From Pseudomonadota bacterium (GTDB taxonomy: Bacteria; Myxococcota_A; Polyangia; Polyangiales; Polyangiaceae): a stretch of DNA of 64,000 nucleotides. How positions within the stretch are numbered: the first letter of the stretch is position 1; each line of letters opens with the position of its first letter. Positions 15,679 through 23,844 of the stretch are shown piece by piece. Under the pieces are notes generated by a model. That model saw nothing but the letters and a program-made list of their open reading frames with translations. It was not told the origin of the DNA and searched no databases. A program made the translations under genes and the position numbers. The stretch covers positions 32,172 to 96,171 of the forward strand of contig JAEWRL010000122.1 in NCBI GenBank assembly GCA_023398955.1, written 5' to 3'.

Positions 15679-17973
15679 TCACTGTTGCGGCTCGAGAACG
15701 CCCGCATACTCCGGCGCCTCTTCCGCTTTCCGCAGCCGCACTGCGCAAACCTTGTACTCGGGGATCTTCGAGATGGGGTCCTGCGCCGCGATCGTGACCT
15801 GATTGATACTCTTTCGCCCGCCCCAGTGGTATGGGACGAAGACCGTGTCCGGCCGGATAGTGGTCACCACCGAAGCACGCACCGTGCAAGAGCCGCGACG
15901 GCTCTCGACGGTGACCCAATCGCCATCGTTGACTCCCAGCCGAGACGCCAGGCGCGGGTGGACCTCACACTTGGGCTCGGGGTAGTGGTCCACCAGCGGC
16001 CCAATGCGGCGCGTCTGGTTGCCTGAGAGGAACTGGCTCACCACACGCCCTGTCGTGAGAATGATCGGGAAGTCGCCGTCCACGTCCTCCGCTGGCCCCT
16101 CGTAGGGAGTTGCGTTGAACCGCGCCTTTCCGTCGGGAAAGTAGAATGGACCCTTCCCGTGGGCAATAGGATTCCACGCGCCGGGCTCGAATAGGCGCGG
16201 CGTGCCCTGTGGGCCGGGCATTGGCACACCTTCCGGGGTCTCGTCGGGACAGGGCCAGAACACACCGAAGTTGTCCTCGATGCGCTTGTAGGTCACGCCG
16301 GAATAGTCGCTCACGCCGCCTCGAGAGGCTGCCCGAAGCTCCTCGAAGATTTCCTCGGGACCGCCGAACGACAAGCCGTTGGATCGACCGAGGGCCTTCG
16401 CGATGTCCTGAATGATCTGCCAATCGGCCTTCGCGTCACCGGGCGGCTCAACAGCCTTGTTGATCCGAACGATGCGTCCTTCGACCTGGGTCACGGTTCC
16501 ATGGTCCTCTTCCTGCAACGAGCCAGGCAACACGATATCCGCGTAGCGTGCGCTTTCGCTCATGAAGAAGTCGACGGCGACGTAGAAATCAAGCTCGGAG
16601 AGGGCCTCTCGCACGAAGTTATTGTCGGGCAGGGAGACGACCGGGTTGAAACAAATGGAGAGGAGCCCCTTGATCTCACCCGAGCGGGCCTTGCGCATGA
16701 TCTCGTAGGCATCCACGCCAGGTCGCGGGAGCTCGTCGGGGTCCATCCCCCACACCTTCGCGACGAAGGCGCGATGCTCGGGGTTGCCGAGATCACGACC
16801 TCCTGGAAGCTGATCGCACTTTTGTCCGTGCTCCCGTCCGCCTTGGCCGTTAGCCTGTCCCGTGATGGTCGCGTAGCCGCAGCTGGGCTTACCGATCCGC
16901 CCGGACGCGAGCACGATGTTGATCGCGCTCAGCACGTTCTGAACCCCGTGGCTGTGGTGTTCGATGCCCCGGGCGTGCATCAGGAAGCTGGTCTTCGCTT
17001 GACCCCACCATTCTGCTGCCTGTCGAATCGTCTTCTCGGCAATGCCAGTGACCGCTGCCGTCCGGTGCGGGGTCCACTCGCGGACCTGCTTGGCCGCTTC
17101 CTCGAAGCCGACAGTGTGACGCTCGATGAACTCGTGATCGAGCCAGTCGTTCTCGATCATGATTCGTAGAATGCCGCTGAATAGCGCGGTGTCCCGACCA
17201 GGCTTCACTGGCAGGAACAGGTCGCACGTACGGGCGAGCGGCGTGATCCTCGGGTCCACCACGATGACCTTTGCTCCGTGCTCGCGTGCCTGCCAGATGT
17301 AGTTGGTCGTGATCGGAGCGCACTCGGCAACGTTGGCACCGGCCAGGAGGACCACCTCGGCTCCAAGGACGTCGCTCCACGGGTTGGCTGCTCGATCGAT
17401 GCCAAATGCCTTCTTGTTCCCTGCGCCGGCGCTCACCATGCACAGACGCCCATTGTAGTCGATGTTGGCCGTTCGCAGGCACATGTGAGCGAACTTGCCC
17501 ATCAAATAGGTCTTCTCGGTCGTGAGACTCGCACCCGAGAGCACTGCAAAGGAATCTTGTCCGTGCTCTCGCTGGATTCGCTCGATGGCCTCTGCGACGC
17601 GGCGAACAGCGTCTTCATAAGGCACCCGCCGAAAGCCCGAGGACACGCCTCTGTCCTTCTGGTAGGCGTGGAGCAGGCGATCGGGATGGGCCTGCTGCAG
17701 GTATCGTTTGACGCCCTTGGGGCACAGCATGCCCTTGTTGAACGGGAAGTCGTACCAGGGTTCGACGCCGACGATAGTGTTGCCCGTCACTTTGAGCTGA
17801 AGCCCGCACTGCTGGCCGCAAAAGCAGCAATGAGTCTTCACGTGCCTGTCCGGCTCGACACCCGTGTCCACGCGGATGTCGGTCGCGTAGGCCCGGAACG
17901 GTCCGAATTCGCGAATGGTCTCGAGGTCGAGCCCCGGCGAAGGAGCGTGGGAGTAGTGCGCATTTCGAGTCAC
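15679..17973 (-). CDS. Molybdopterin (bis-MGD) oxidoreductase, nitrate-reductase-like catalytic subunit
   Basis: A 764-aa catalytic subunit of the DMSO-reductase superfamily. It has an N-terminal [4Fe-4S] site (Cys49, Cys52, Cys56, Cys84 in HCCFCGQQCG...MLCPKG), a likely Mo-ligand Cys178 in NGRLCMVSAG, and the pterin-binding segments GQANGQGGREHG and SLQEEDHGTVTQVEGR. The C-terminal molydopterin-binding domain has RIGPLVDHYPEPKCEVHP and PYHWGG. Sequence style is closest to NarB/NasA/NapA nitrate reductases; formate dehydrogenase is less likely because the ligand is Cys within RLCM. No Tat signal is visible. ATG overlaps the stop of the membrane cytochrome-like gene. The partners make this a quinone-linked complex. 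Confidence 0.9.
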   Translation of the reverse strand: MTRNAHYSHAPSPGLDLETIREFGPFRAYATDIRVDTGVEPDRHVKTHCCFCGQQCGLQLKVTGNTIVGVEPWYDFPFNKGMLCPKGVKRYLQQAHPDRLLHAYQKDRGVSSGFRRVPYEDAVRRVAEAIERIQREHGQDSFAVLSGASLTTEKTYLMGKFAHMCLRTANIDYNGRLCMVSAGAGNKKAFGIDRAANPWSDVLGAEVVLLAGANVAECAPITTNYIWQAREHGAKVIVVDPRITPLARTCDLFLPVKPGRDTALFSGILRIMIENDWLDHEFIERHTVGFEEAAKQVREWTPHRTAAVTGIAEKTIRQAAEWWGQAKTSFLMHARGIEHHSHGVQNVLSAINIVLASGRIGKPSCGYATITGQANGQGGREHGQKCDQLPGGRDLGNPEHRAFVAKVWGMDPDELPRPGVDAYEIMRKARSGEIKGLLSICFNPVVSLPDNNFVREALSELDFYVAVDFFMSESARYADIVLPGSLQEEDHGTVTQVEGRIVRINKAVEPPGDAKADWQIIQDIAKALGRSNGLSFGGPEEIFEELRAASRGGVSDYSGVTYKRIEDNFGVFWPCPDETPEGVPMPGPQGTPRLFEPGAWNPIAHGKGPFYFPDGKARFNATPYEGPAEDVDGDFPIILTTGRVVSQFLSGNQTRRIGPLVDHYPEPKCEVHPRLASRLGVNDGDWVTVESRRGSCTVRASVVTTIRPDTVFVPYHWGGRKSINQVTIAAQDPISKIPEYKVCAVRLRKAEEAPEYAGVLEPQQ

Positions 17974-19145
17974 AGGTGACAGTTCTCCTCATCTTCGACG
18001 CCAAGGGGCCCCTGTCCGATGCCGCGGTTGACCGACACGGGCATCGGAATCGGTCCTTCCTTGAGCAACGACGCACCGCCCCGCCTGCCACGCCATGTGA
18101 GCGCCTGCGCGATGGCAAACGACGTACGGCGGCACGGTGGACAGATCCACTGATAGTGCTCGGCCTCGCTCCCTGGGATCTCGTAACGATACCCCAGCGC
18201 GCGTTCGACCTCTATCAGATCGAGTGTATGCATGCGCGAGGTGAACTCGTGCCCGCAACGTCGGCACGGGGCCTTTTCGTCGGCCGCGCCGATGTCCTTG
18301 TAGAACCCAACGCCGAGCTGTGCCGGACGCTGGAAGACGTGAAAGAACTTCCCGAAGGGAAGCCAGACAAAGGTCGCAATGACCGTGATAGCGTGAAGGA
18401 TAGAGATGAAGGTGTACCCATACCCTTTCATCCACGTGTAGCTAGCGGTGAGCATCAACCCTGTTAAGCTCACCGCAAAGAGTAGAATCAGCGGCATGAA
18501 ATCCTCTGCGAATCGCTGTACGGCAACCGCTCCCTCGTCACGCATACGTCGGCGCACCGCCAACACCACACCGCCAATGACGAGAAACGACGCCCAGACC
18601 AGCCCATGAAAGAGGAAGAAACCTGCAGCCGACGCATGCGGGAAACGAAACGCGGCGAAACCGAATATGACCGCCTGATAGAGCGTCTGATCGCCGGGTA
18701 CCGGTCGAAAGTGCAACCAGCCGAAGACGAGAGGGAACGTAATAGCCACGGCGAGGATGCAACCCCACATGATGAGGAGGTGGGTCAATCCGCGAAGCCG
18801 ATTACGCCGCAGGATGAAGCGATTAGCGAGCACGTCTTCACCAACGCGTGACAGCCAGAACCGCGCGTTGCGTAGGCGCCAGCCACGTCTCCAGAACGCT
18901 TCCCATCCGCGACGCCAGTACAGCGCGGTCGGCGGCCTCGATAGCCACATGCTGTAGCGGTACGTCAGACCGAAGGTCGCGAAGAGAATGGAGAACGTGT
19001 AGGCGACCAGCGCGGCATCGAAATGGGCGAGGTTACGCGACCCGACGAGGATCATTATCCCCAAGAGGACCGATGCAGCCAAGCCGCGGACGATGGCTCT
19101 CGTCACCTCCGGCGTCATCGAGGCCAATCCTAGCAACCTGGTCAT
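17970..19145 (-). CDS. NarI-like b-type membrane electron-transfer protein with zinc-ribbon-like tail
   Basis: A 391-aa protein with about six to seven hydrophobic helices (roughly residues 15-60, 125-150, 180-205, 225-245, 258-280) and several membrane histidines (LTHLLIMWG, PHASAAGFFLFHGL, ILHAITVIATF) able to hold b haems, as in NarI or HdrE-type quinol oxidases. A hydrophilic C-terminus has CRRCGHEF and CPPCRR, spaced like a zinc ribbon or rubredoxin-like site. The start overlaps the P450 stop and the stop overlaps the Mo-subunit start, so it sits between them translationally. Probable role: exchange of electrons with quinone for the Mo enzyme. Confidence 0.75.
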   Translation of the reverse strand: MTRLLGLASMTPEVTRAIVRGLAASVLLGIMILVGSRNLAHFDAALVAYTFSILFATFGLTYRYSMWLSRPPTALYWRRGWEAFWRRGWRLRNARFWLSRVGEDVLANRFILRRNRLRGLTHLLIMWGCILAVAITFPLVFGWLHFRPVPGDQTLYQAVIFGFAAFRFPHASAAGFFLFHGLVWASFLVIGGVVLAVRRRMRDEGAVAVQRFAEDFMPLILLFAVSLTGLMLTASYTWMKGYGYTFISILHAITVIATFVWLPFGKFFHVFQRPAQLGVGFYKDIGAADEKAPCRRCGHEFTSRMHTLDLIEVERALGYRYEIPGSEAEHYQWICPPCRRTSFAIAQALTWRGRRGGASLLKEGPIPMPVSVNRGIGQGPLGVEDEENCHL

Positions 19146-20290
19146 CCAAGCCTCAACGGAAGCGATGCCCAGCCGTTCTCCGGGAATGCCAGCCGCGCTG
19201 GCGGGGCGCGCCCCCCCACGAGCGCCTTGGACGTCGCGAACAGCGCTTCGAGGGCGACCCGCATTTCGAGGCGCGCGAGCGGGGCCCCAGGACAGACATG
19301 GATACCAGCTCCCCAGAGCAGGTTAGCGTGCTGATCCCGATCGAGGTGCACCGAGTCAGCGTCCTCGAACACACTCTCGTCCCGGTTTGCGCTGATCCAC
19401 ATGAGAGCCACACGGTCTCCCGCGGCGATGCGCCGCCCCCCCACTGTGACGTCTCGAGTCGCTCGCCGTCGGTTGGACACCAGCGGGCCTTCGACCCTGA
19501 GCATCTCCTCGATGGCGGCTGGTATCGCTGTCGGGTCGTCGCGCAGGTGTCGTTGAAGCGAGGGCGAGCGCGCGAGGTGGCCCACGAGAATCCCGAGCGC
19601 TGCCGCCATGCTTCCGACCTCTCCCACCGTCCAGTTGCGAAAGATGCTCGTGAGCTCCTTATCCGTCAGTGGTTGACCATTCACGCGCACCCCCATGAGA
19701 GCGCTGGTGATGTCGTCTGGAGCCGCGTTGCCGGGGCGGCGTCGCTCGTCGAGAAGGCCGACGATGCAGGACTCGAACTCGCTCGCGATCATTGCTAGTG
19801 CCGACCGGTCAGCAGCCAGAATCGCTTCGCGGTTGCTGCGGGTCCACTCCCGCACCGGCGCGACGAACTCTTGGGGCCAACCGAGAAACGCGCACTGGGA
19901 TCGCGAAGCGAATGGGATGGCGACGCGGTCCATGAAGTCGAACTCGGAGCCGGCCGCAATCGTGGCGATCAGGTCGTCGGCAAGCCGACGGCACACAGGC
20001 TCGAAATCCTGAATGCGCTCGGGGGCAAAGTAGGGCTCGATTGCCTTGCGATAAGCCGTGTGCTCCGGAGGGTCCATCCCGTTCGGGACGGATCGATGGA
20101 TCGAGACAACGTTGCTGAACGTTCCAGGGTCGGCGAGGACTCTCGTCACATCTTCGTGGCGGAACAACGACCACCCGAGCAGCTCGCTGCGAGCGACCGG
20201 ACATCGCCGGCGCATCTCATCGTAAGCTGCCCGCTGATCTCGGATGACGTCCGCAGAAGACGGGTCCCAATCTTGCTTGCGATCTATCAT
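19142..20290 (-). CDS. Cytochrome P450
   Basis: A 382-aa bacterial P450. The haem loop LLWGAGIHVCPGAPLARLE places the thiolate at about Cys333. The ExxR motif is in IEEMLRVEG, and the meander/AARR-type segment follows. The I-helix reads VGEVGSMAAALG where most P450s carry the acid-threonine pair (A/G-G-x-D/E-T); this variant is also known from a subset of bacterial P450s. It is the first ATGA-linked gene of the Mo/Rieske unit, overlapping the membrane protein start, and lies downstream of NO-repair genes. The missing Thr would suit non-classical chemistry (peroxide use or NO reduction), but that is inference. Confidence 0.92.
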   Translation of the reverse strand: MIDRKQDWDPSSADVIRDQRAAYDEMRRRCPVARSELLGWSLFRHEDVTRVLADPGTFSNVVSIHRSVPNGMDPPEHTAYRKAIEPYFAPERIQDFEPVCRRLADDLIATIAAGSEFDFMDRVAIPFASRSQCAFLGWPQEFVAPVREWTRSNREAILAADRSALAMIASEFESCIVGLLDERRRPGNAAPDDITSALMGVRVNGQPLTDKELTSIFRNWTVGEVGSMAAALGILVGHLARSPSLQRHLRDDPTAIPAAIEEMLRVEGPLVSNRRRATRDVTVGGRRIAAGDRVALMWISANRDESVFEDADSVHLDRDQHANLLWGAGIHVCPGAPLARLEMRVALEALFATSKALVGGRAPPARLAFPENGWASLPLRLG

Positions 20291-20428
20291 GAATCTCGAT
20301 TCACCACGGTTCTCGGCGTGTCCCTACGGGGAGTGCCCGCGGCTCAACATGCGCGTTCCGCTCGCTCTATAGTGCCGGGGCTCGCCGGGCGACAGTGGCG
20401 TCGGTCAATGATGCTGCACGACGCCCCG

Positions 20429-20947
20429 TCAACTGCGGTCCTTCTTTGGAGCGCGCAGCCGGCGTGCAGAAGCGAGAGCGCCTTCGGCGGTGCGATGCAC
20501 GTGGGGACCATCAGAGTGCCGTGCCACGCGCACCTCGGGGAATGACGCCGCATGTTGGGCCAAGAGAACCAGCTCGTCACCATTCAGCCAACTCTTACAT
20601 TCCCCGTAAGTGCCGCCAGCAGCCTCCTCTTTGACGTCATGCATCGAGAGCAGCGATAGAACCTCGTGGCATAGCGCCAGGTCCGGTGTCGGCACGAGCA
20701 GAGACGTGAGCGCGGCATGGTCGATCCGCAGCTCGTGCGCCCGAGCGAGAACCAGTCCCCCGCGGGCCCTGCGGACGGCGGGGAAGAGCACCTTCTCTTC
20801 GATGGCGATGTGACGCAAGAGGCCGCGCCGAAAAGCGGCGAACGCTTCGGCATCGAGGTGCGGCCGCGCCATCGCCTGCTCGATCAGACCGTGCAGGCGT
20901 GCGTGATCCCATACGAGGTAGTCGATGATGGTGCGCTCGCTCAGCAT
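20429..20947 (-). CDS. Haemerythrin HHE domain protein
   Basis: A 172-aa protein with a haemerythrin-like four-helix bundle over residues 1-125: DYLVWDHARLHGLIEQ, LRHIAIEEKVLFPAVRR and LARAHELRIDHAALTSLL carry the expected His and Glu di-iron ligands. The C-terminal 45 residues are basic and lack the domain. It lies 124 nt behind the RIC gene on the same strand, has GAGGAG before its ATG, and precedes the P450 by 138 nt. HHE proteins near NO genes often bind O2 or NO or supply iron. Confidence 0.85.
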   Translation of the reverse strand: MLSERTIIDYLVWDHARLHGLIEQAMARPHLDAEAFAAFRRGLLRHIAIEEKVLFPAVRRARGGLVLARAHELRIDHAALTSLLVPTPDLALCHEVLSLLSMHDVKEEAAGGTYGECKSWLNGDELVLLAQHAASFPEVRVARHSDGPHVHRTAEGALASARRLRAPKKDRS

Positions 20948-21071
20948 GGCACTCCTCGAACAGCTACTCGGGCGTCGGCCCTCCCCTCACACAACACTGC
21001 CTGACTGAAGCATCGCAACGCCGACGCCGCTTTCCAGAGCGCTGCCGCGAACCCTCTGGGCAGTTTCCCCA

Positions 21072-21734
21072 TCAAGCGTTCAGCGCGCGGGGAAACAGGA
21101 CGTTGTTCTCGAGGTGGATGTGTTCCATGAGCTCGGCCTCGAGCTTTGCCAGGCCGGCGTAAAGCGCGCGCCACGTTGCGCACGCCTCTGGCGGAGGGCT
21201 GAAGTCGGTCGCGAGCTCGCGCGAACGTCGGAGATTTGCGCCGTGATCGTCATGCTCCTGCATCATCACGCGAACCGGCATCTGAATGTGGGCTCCGCCG
21301 CCTCCTGAACGGATCGCTGGGAACAGCACCTGCTCTTCTTTGGCGAGATGCTGTCGAACCTCGGCATCGAGCTGTTCGAGATGGGAAGCCAGCCCATGCG
21401 GACAGCTCGGCTTCGCCGCGTGGACACGTTCCACTCTCCTCGCCGCTTCGAGCAGCGCCGGCAGATCGGAGCGGAGCGGCTCGTGGTAGTGAGCGATGAT
21501 GAAGTCGATGAGCTCGGGCAGTGGTCTGGTGTCCCACCGCTCCGGCACCTTCGCAGCACCTTCGGCCACGATCTCCGCGACGACGGCATCGGGATCGAGA
21601 CCCGCCGCTCGACAGGCGTCGCCGAGCTTCTGGCCTCCGCCACAGCAGAAGTCGAGTCGGTGACGCAGGAAGACAAGAGTGGAGGCCGGGTGAGCAGTCG
21701 CGACGTGGCCGAGGGTTTCGTTTGAGTTGATCAT
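21072..21734 (-). CDS. ytfE: RIC-type di-iron iron-sulfur cluster repair protein (YtfE/ScdA)
   Basis: A 220-aa protein with the two RIC parts. The N-terminal ScdA domain contains TLVFLRHRLDFCCGGG (Cys30-Cys31). The haemerythrin-like domain (about 70-220) has LIDFIIAHYHEPLRSDLP, QHLAKEEQVLFPAI, MQEHDDHGANLRR and LMEHIHLENNVLFPRAL, which supply the His/Glu ligands. RIC proteins repair NO- or peroxide-damaged iron-sulfur clusters. The gene is divergent from norR, and a consensus sigma-54 promoter lies 37-52 nt upstream, so it is almost certainly activated by the NorR-like protein when NO is present. Confidence 0.95.
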   Translation of the reverse strand: MINSNETLGHVATAHPASTLVFLRHRLDFCCGGGQKLGDACRAAGLDPDAVVAEIVAEGAAKVPERWDTRPLPELIDFIIAHYHEPLRSDLPALLEAARRVERVHAAKPSCPHGLASHLEQLDAEVRQHLAKEEQVLFPAIRSGGGGAHIQMPVRVMMQEHDDHGANLRRSRELATDFSPPPEACATWRALYAGLAKLEAELMEHIHLENNVLFPRALNA

Positions 21735-21770
21735 GGAGAGCTACTCTTTGCTGGTTGTCGGCCTTCTTAA

Positions 21771-21786
21771 TGCAAGCATCGTGCCA
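21771..21786 (-). promoter_or_regulatory. Consensus sigma-54 (-24/-12) promoter for the RIC gene
   Basis: On the minus strand the sequence reads TGGCACGATGCTTGCA, a full match to TGGCAC-N5-TTGCW. It is 37-52 nt before the RIC start codon and faces away from the NorR-like activator gene. Sigma-54 promoters need an AAA+ enhancer-binding protein, which the divergent gene encodes. Confidence 0.88.
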
Positions 21787-21798
21787 TAGAATATATTT

Positions 21799-21814
21799 AG
21801 TGTTTTTGAACACT
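21799..21814. promoter_or_regulatory. Inverted repeat near the norR-RIC promoter, candidate activator site
   Basis: AGTGTT-TTTG-AACACT is a perfect 6-bp inverted repeat located 13 nt upstream of the -24 element. It could be a NorR site, though classical NorR sites (GT-N7-AC type) usually lie farther upstream, or a site for another dimeric regulator such as a Crp/Fnr-family protein. Confidence 0.4.
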
Positions 21815-21887
21815 TGTACTTGTCGTTATGAACAGAACACCTCCAAGATGTTGCCATCTGCATAACCGGCGTTATCCGGAACACAAC

Positions 21888-23459
21888 ATGGGCAACTTGG
21901 ACGCGCTGCTCTCAATAGCGGTCGACTTGACGGCATCACTTGCGTCCCAGGATCGGCTTAGCCGGCTCATTGAGGCGGTCCGGCGGTCCATCCCCTGTGA
22001 CGCTGCAGCAGTGCTGGAGCTGTCTGGTGACGAACTCATCCCGCTCACCACGCACGGTTTGGCGCCAGAGGTGCTCGGCCGACGCTTCGTTCGTCGAGAG
22101 CACCCACGCTTGGATGTCGTTGTGTCTGGCAGGGCGCCGGTTCGCTTTCCGGCCGACAGCCCCCTTCCGGATCCTTACGACGGCCTGCTTCTCGCCAACC
22201 CGGACGCCACGCGCGACGTCCACGCATGCCTAGGTTGTCCGCTCATGCAGGGGGACAGGGTCATCGGCGTGCTCACGGCAGACTCGCTCGAGCCGGGAGC
22301 CTTTGACAGCCTGGACCAAGGGTTCCTGCGGATGCTAGGGGCCCTCGCGGGAGCCGCCCTTCACACCGCGCGTATCATCGAGGCCCTCGAGGTCGCATCT
22401 CGCCACCACAAGCAGATCGCTGACGCACTGCAGCGAGACGCCGCGCTTCGGGACGGCAGCCAAATGATTGGAACGAGCGCTCCCATGCGGCGCGTTCGCC
22501 AAGAGATCGAGTTGGTAGCCCCTTCCGATTTCGCTGTTCTGATCACGGGCGAAACCGGCGTCGGCAAGGAGCTCGTCGCGCGCTTGGTGCATCAGCACTC
22601 GAGGCGCGCGAAGCAACCGCTCATTTATGTCAATTGCGCAGCGCTGCCAGAGACCATCGTCGAAAGCGAGCTCTTTGGCCATTTGCGTGGTGCGTACACC
22701 GGGGCGACCGCCGACCGCTCGGGGAGGTTCGAGATCGCCGACAAGGGAACCCTCTTTCTCGATGAGATCGGCGAGCTCCCGCTGTCCGTTCAACCGAAGC
22801 TGCTGAGGGTCCTTCAGGAAGGTGAGATCCAAAGAGTGGGCTCGGACAAGCCCCTGAACGTCGACGTGCGAGTGGTCGCAGCGACGAACCGAGACCTGGA
22901 ACGTGAGGTCGAGGCAGGTCGATTCCGTCCCGACCTGTTTCATCGCTTGAACATGTATCCGATTCGCGTGCCACCTCTTCGAGAGCGCCGATCGGATATC
23001 CCACTGCTCGCTGGGTTCTTCCTCGACCTGTATCGAAGGCGCCTCGGCCTGGGCCCCGTCCGACTCAACGAGCCGGCGCGGCATGCGCTGGGAAACGCCG
23101 CCTGGCCCGGCAATGTGCGCGAGCTGGACTATCTCCTGGGTAGGGCGGTGCTTCGCGCCAGCGCCACCGGGGGGCGCGATGCGCCGGTGCTTTTGGGTCC
23201 TGAGCAGCTCCAGCTCGACGCCCTGGAGCCCGGAGCCGAGAACTCTGCGACCCCTGCTCCCCCACCATCTCGCGACGGCTCTGCTGTCGTCTCCATCCGT
23301 GGTATGTCATTACGCGAGGCCGTCGAAGAAACGAAGCGCGTAATGGTCGTTCGAGCTGTGGAAGACAACGGTGGCAACTGGGCAGCGGCAGCCCGATCAC
23401 TTGGTATGGCGCGGAGCAACCTGCACCATATGGCCGCACGTCTCGGGATTCGGAAGTAA
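21888..23459 (+). CDS. norR: NorR-like NO-responsive sigma-54-dependent activator
   Basis: A 523-aa protein from the ATG at 21888 (MGNLDALLSIAVDLTASL); an extra 20 codons upstream are unlikely. It has an N-terminal GAF domain (about 20-170) that in NorR binds NO at a non-haem iron, an AAA+ domain (about 195-420) with Walker A GETGVGKE, sigma-54 contact loop GAYTGA, Walker B TLFLDEIGEL and the arginine-rich PLRERRSDIPLL, and a C-terminal Fis-type helix-turn-helix (NWAAAARSLGMARSNLHHMA). It is divergent from the RIC gene with a sigma-54 promoter between. The contact loop has Tyr in place of Phe (GAFTGA), a common tolerated variant. Confidence 0.93.
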   Translation: MGNLDALLSIAVDLTASLASQDRLSRLIEAVRRSIPCDAAAVLELSGDELIPLTTHGLAPEVLGRRFVRREHPRLDVVVSGRAPVRFPADSPLPDPYDGLLLANPDATRDVHACLGCPLMQGDRVIGVLTADSLEPGAFDSLDQGFLRMLGALAGAALHTARIIEALEVASRHHKQIADALQRDAALRDGSQMIGTSAPMRRVRQEIELVAPSDFAVLITGETGVGKELVARLVHQHSRRAKQPLIYVNCAALPETIVESELFGHLRGAYTGATADRSGRFEIADKGTLFLDEIGELPLSVQPKLLRVLQEGEIQRVGSDKPLNVDVRVVAATNRDLEREVEAGRFRPDLFHRLNMYPIRVPPLRERRSDIPLLAGFFLDLYRRRLGLGPVRLNEPARHALGNAAWPGNVRELDYLLGRAVLRASATGGRDAPVLLGPEQLQLDALEPGAENSATPAPPPSRDGSAVVSIRGMSLREAVEETKRVMVVRAVEDNGGNWAAAARSLGMARSNLHHMAARLGIRK

Positions 23460-23844
23460 TGAGCCCGATGTCGCCGAGCCGCAGCCCCCCACTCGCAGTG
23501 CCCGAGCTCGCGAGTCATCCGCGCATCTCCTGCTCTTGCGCACCAGCCAAAGCAATACTACTCGCGCGCGTCGGCCACGTCTCTGAGCAGCCTGCGGCAG
23601 CCTGAGCTGCGCGCACCCCCGGCAGTGACGGGAGCGCCGTCTCGTGCTAACCGTTGCCGGTGGTGGAGAACGACTCACGATCCTCGAAAGCATCGGCAAA
23701 CAGACCCAGGTTTGCTAAGAGGAGCAGACGCGACCCTCGGCTGTGTATCACGACCTTGACCGACTGGAGCGTAGTCCCGCCTGGCCTCGACCCGGACGGG
23801 CACACTCGGACCCTCGGGACGAGCACGCGGCCGCGTGAAGCGCA
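23460..23844. other. Intergenic region without recognisable genes
   Basis: Spacer between the NorR-like and histidine-kinase genes. A 69-codon minus-strand frame (23647-23856) is open, but I recognise no family in it. No clear terminator or promoter consensus stands out. Confidence 0.4.
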
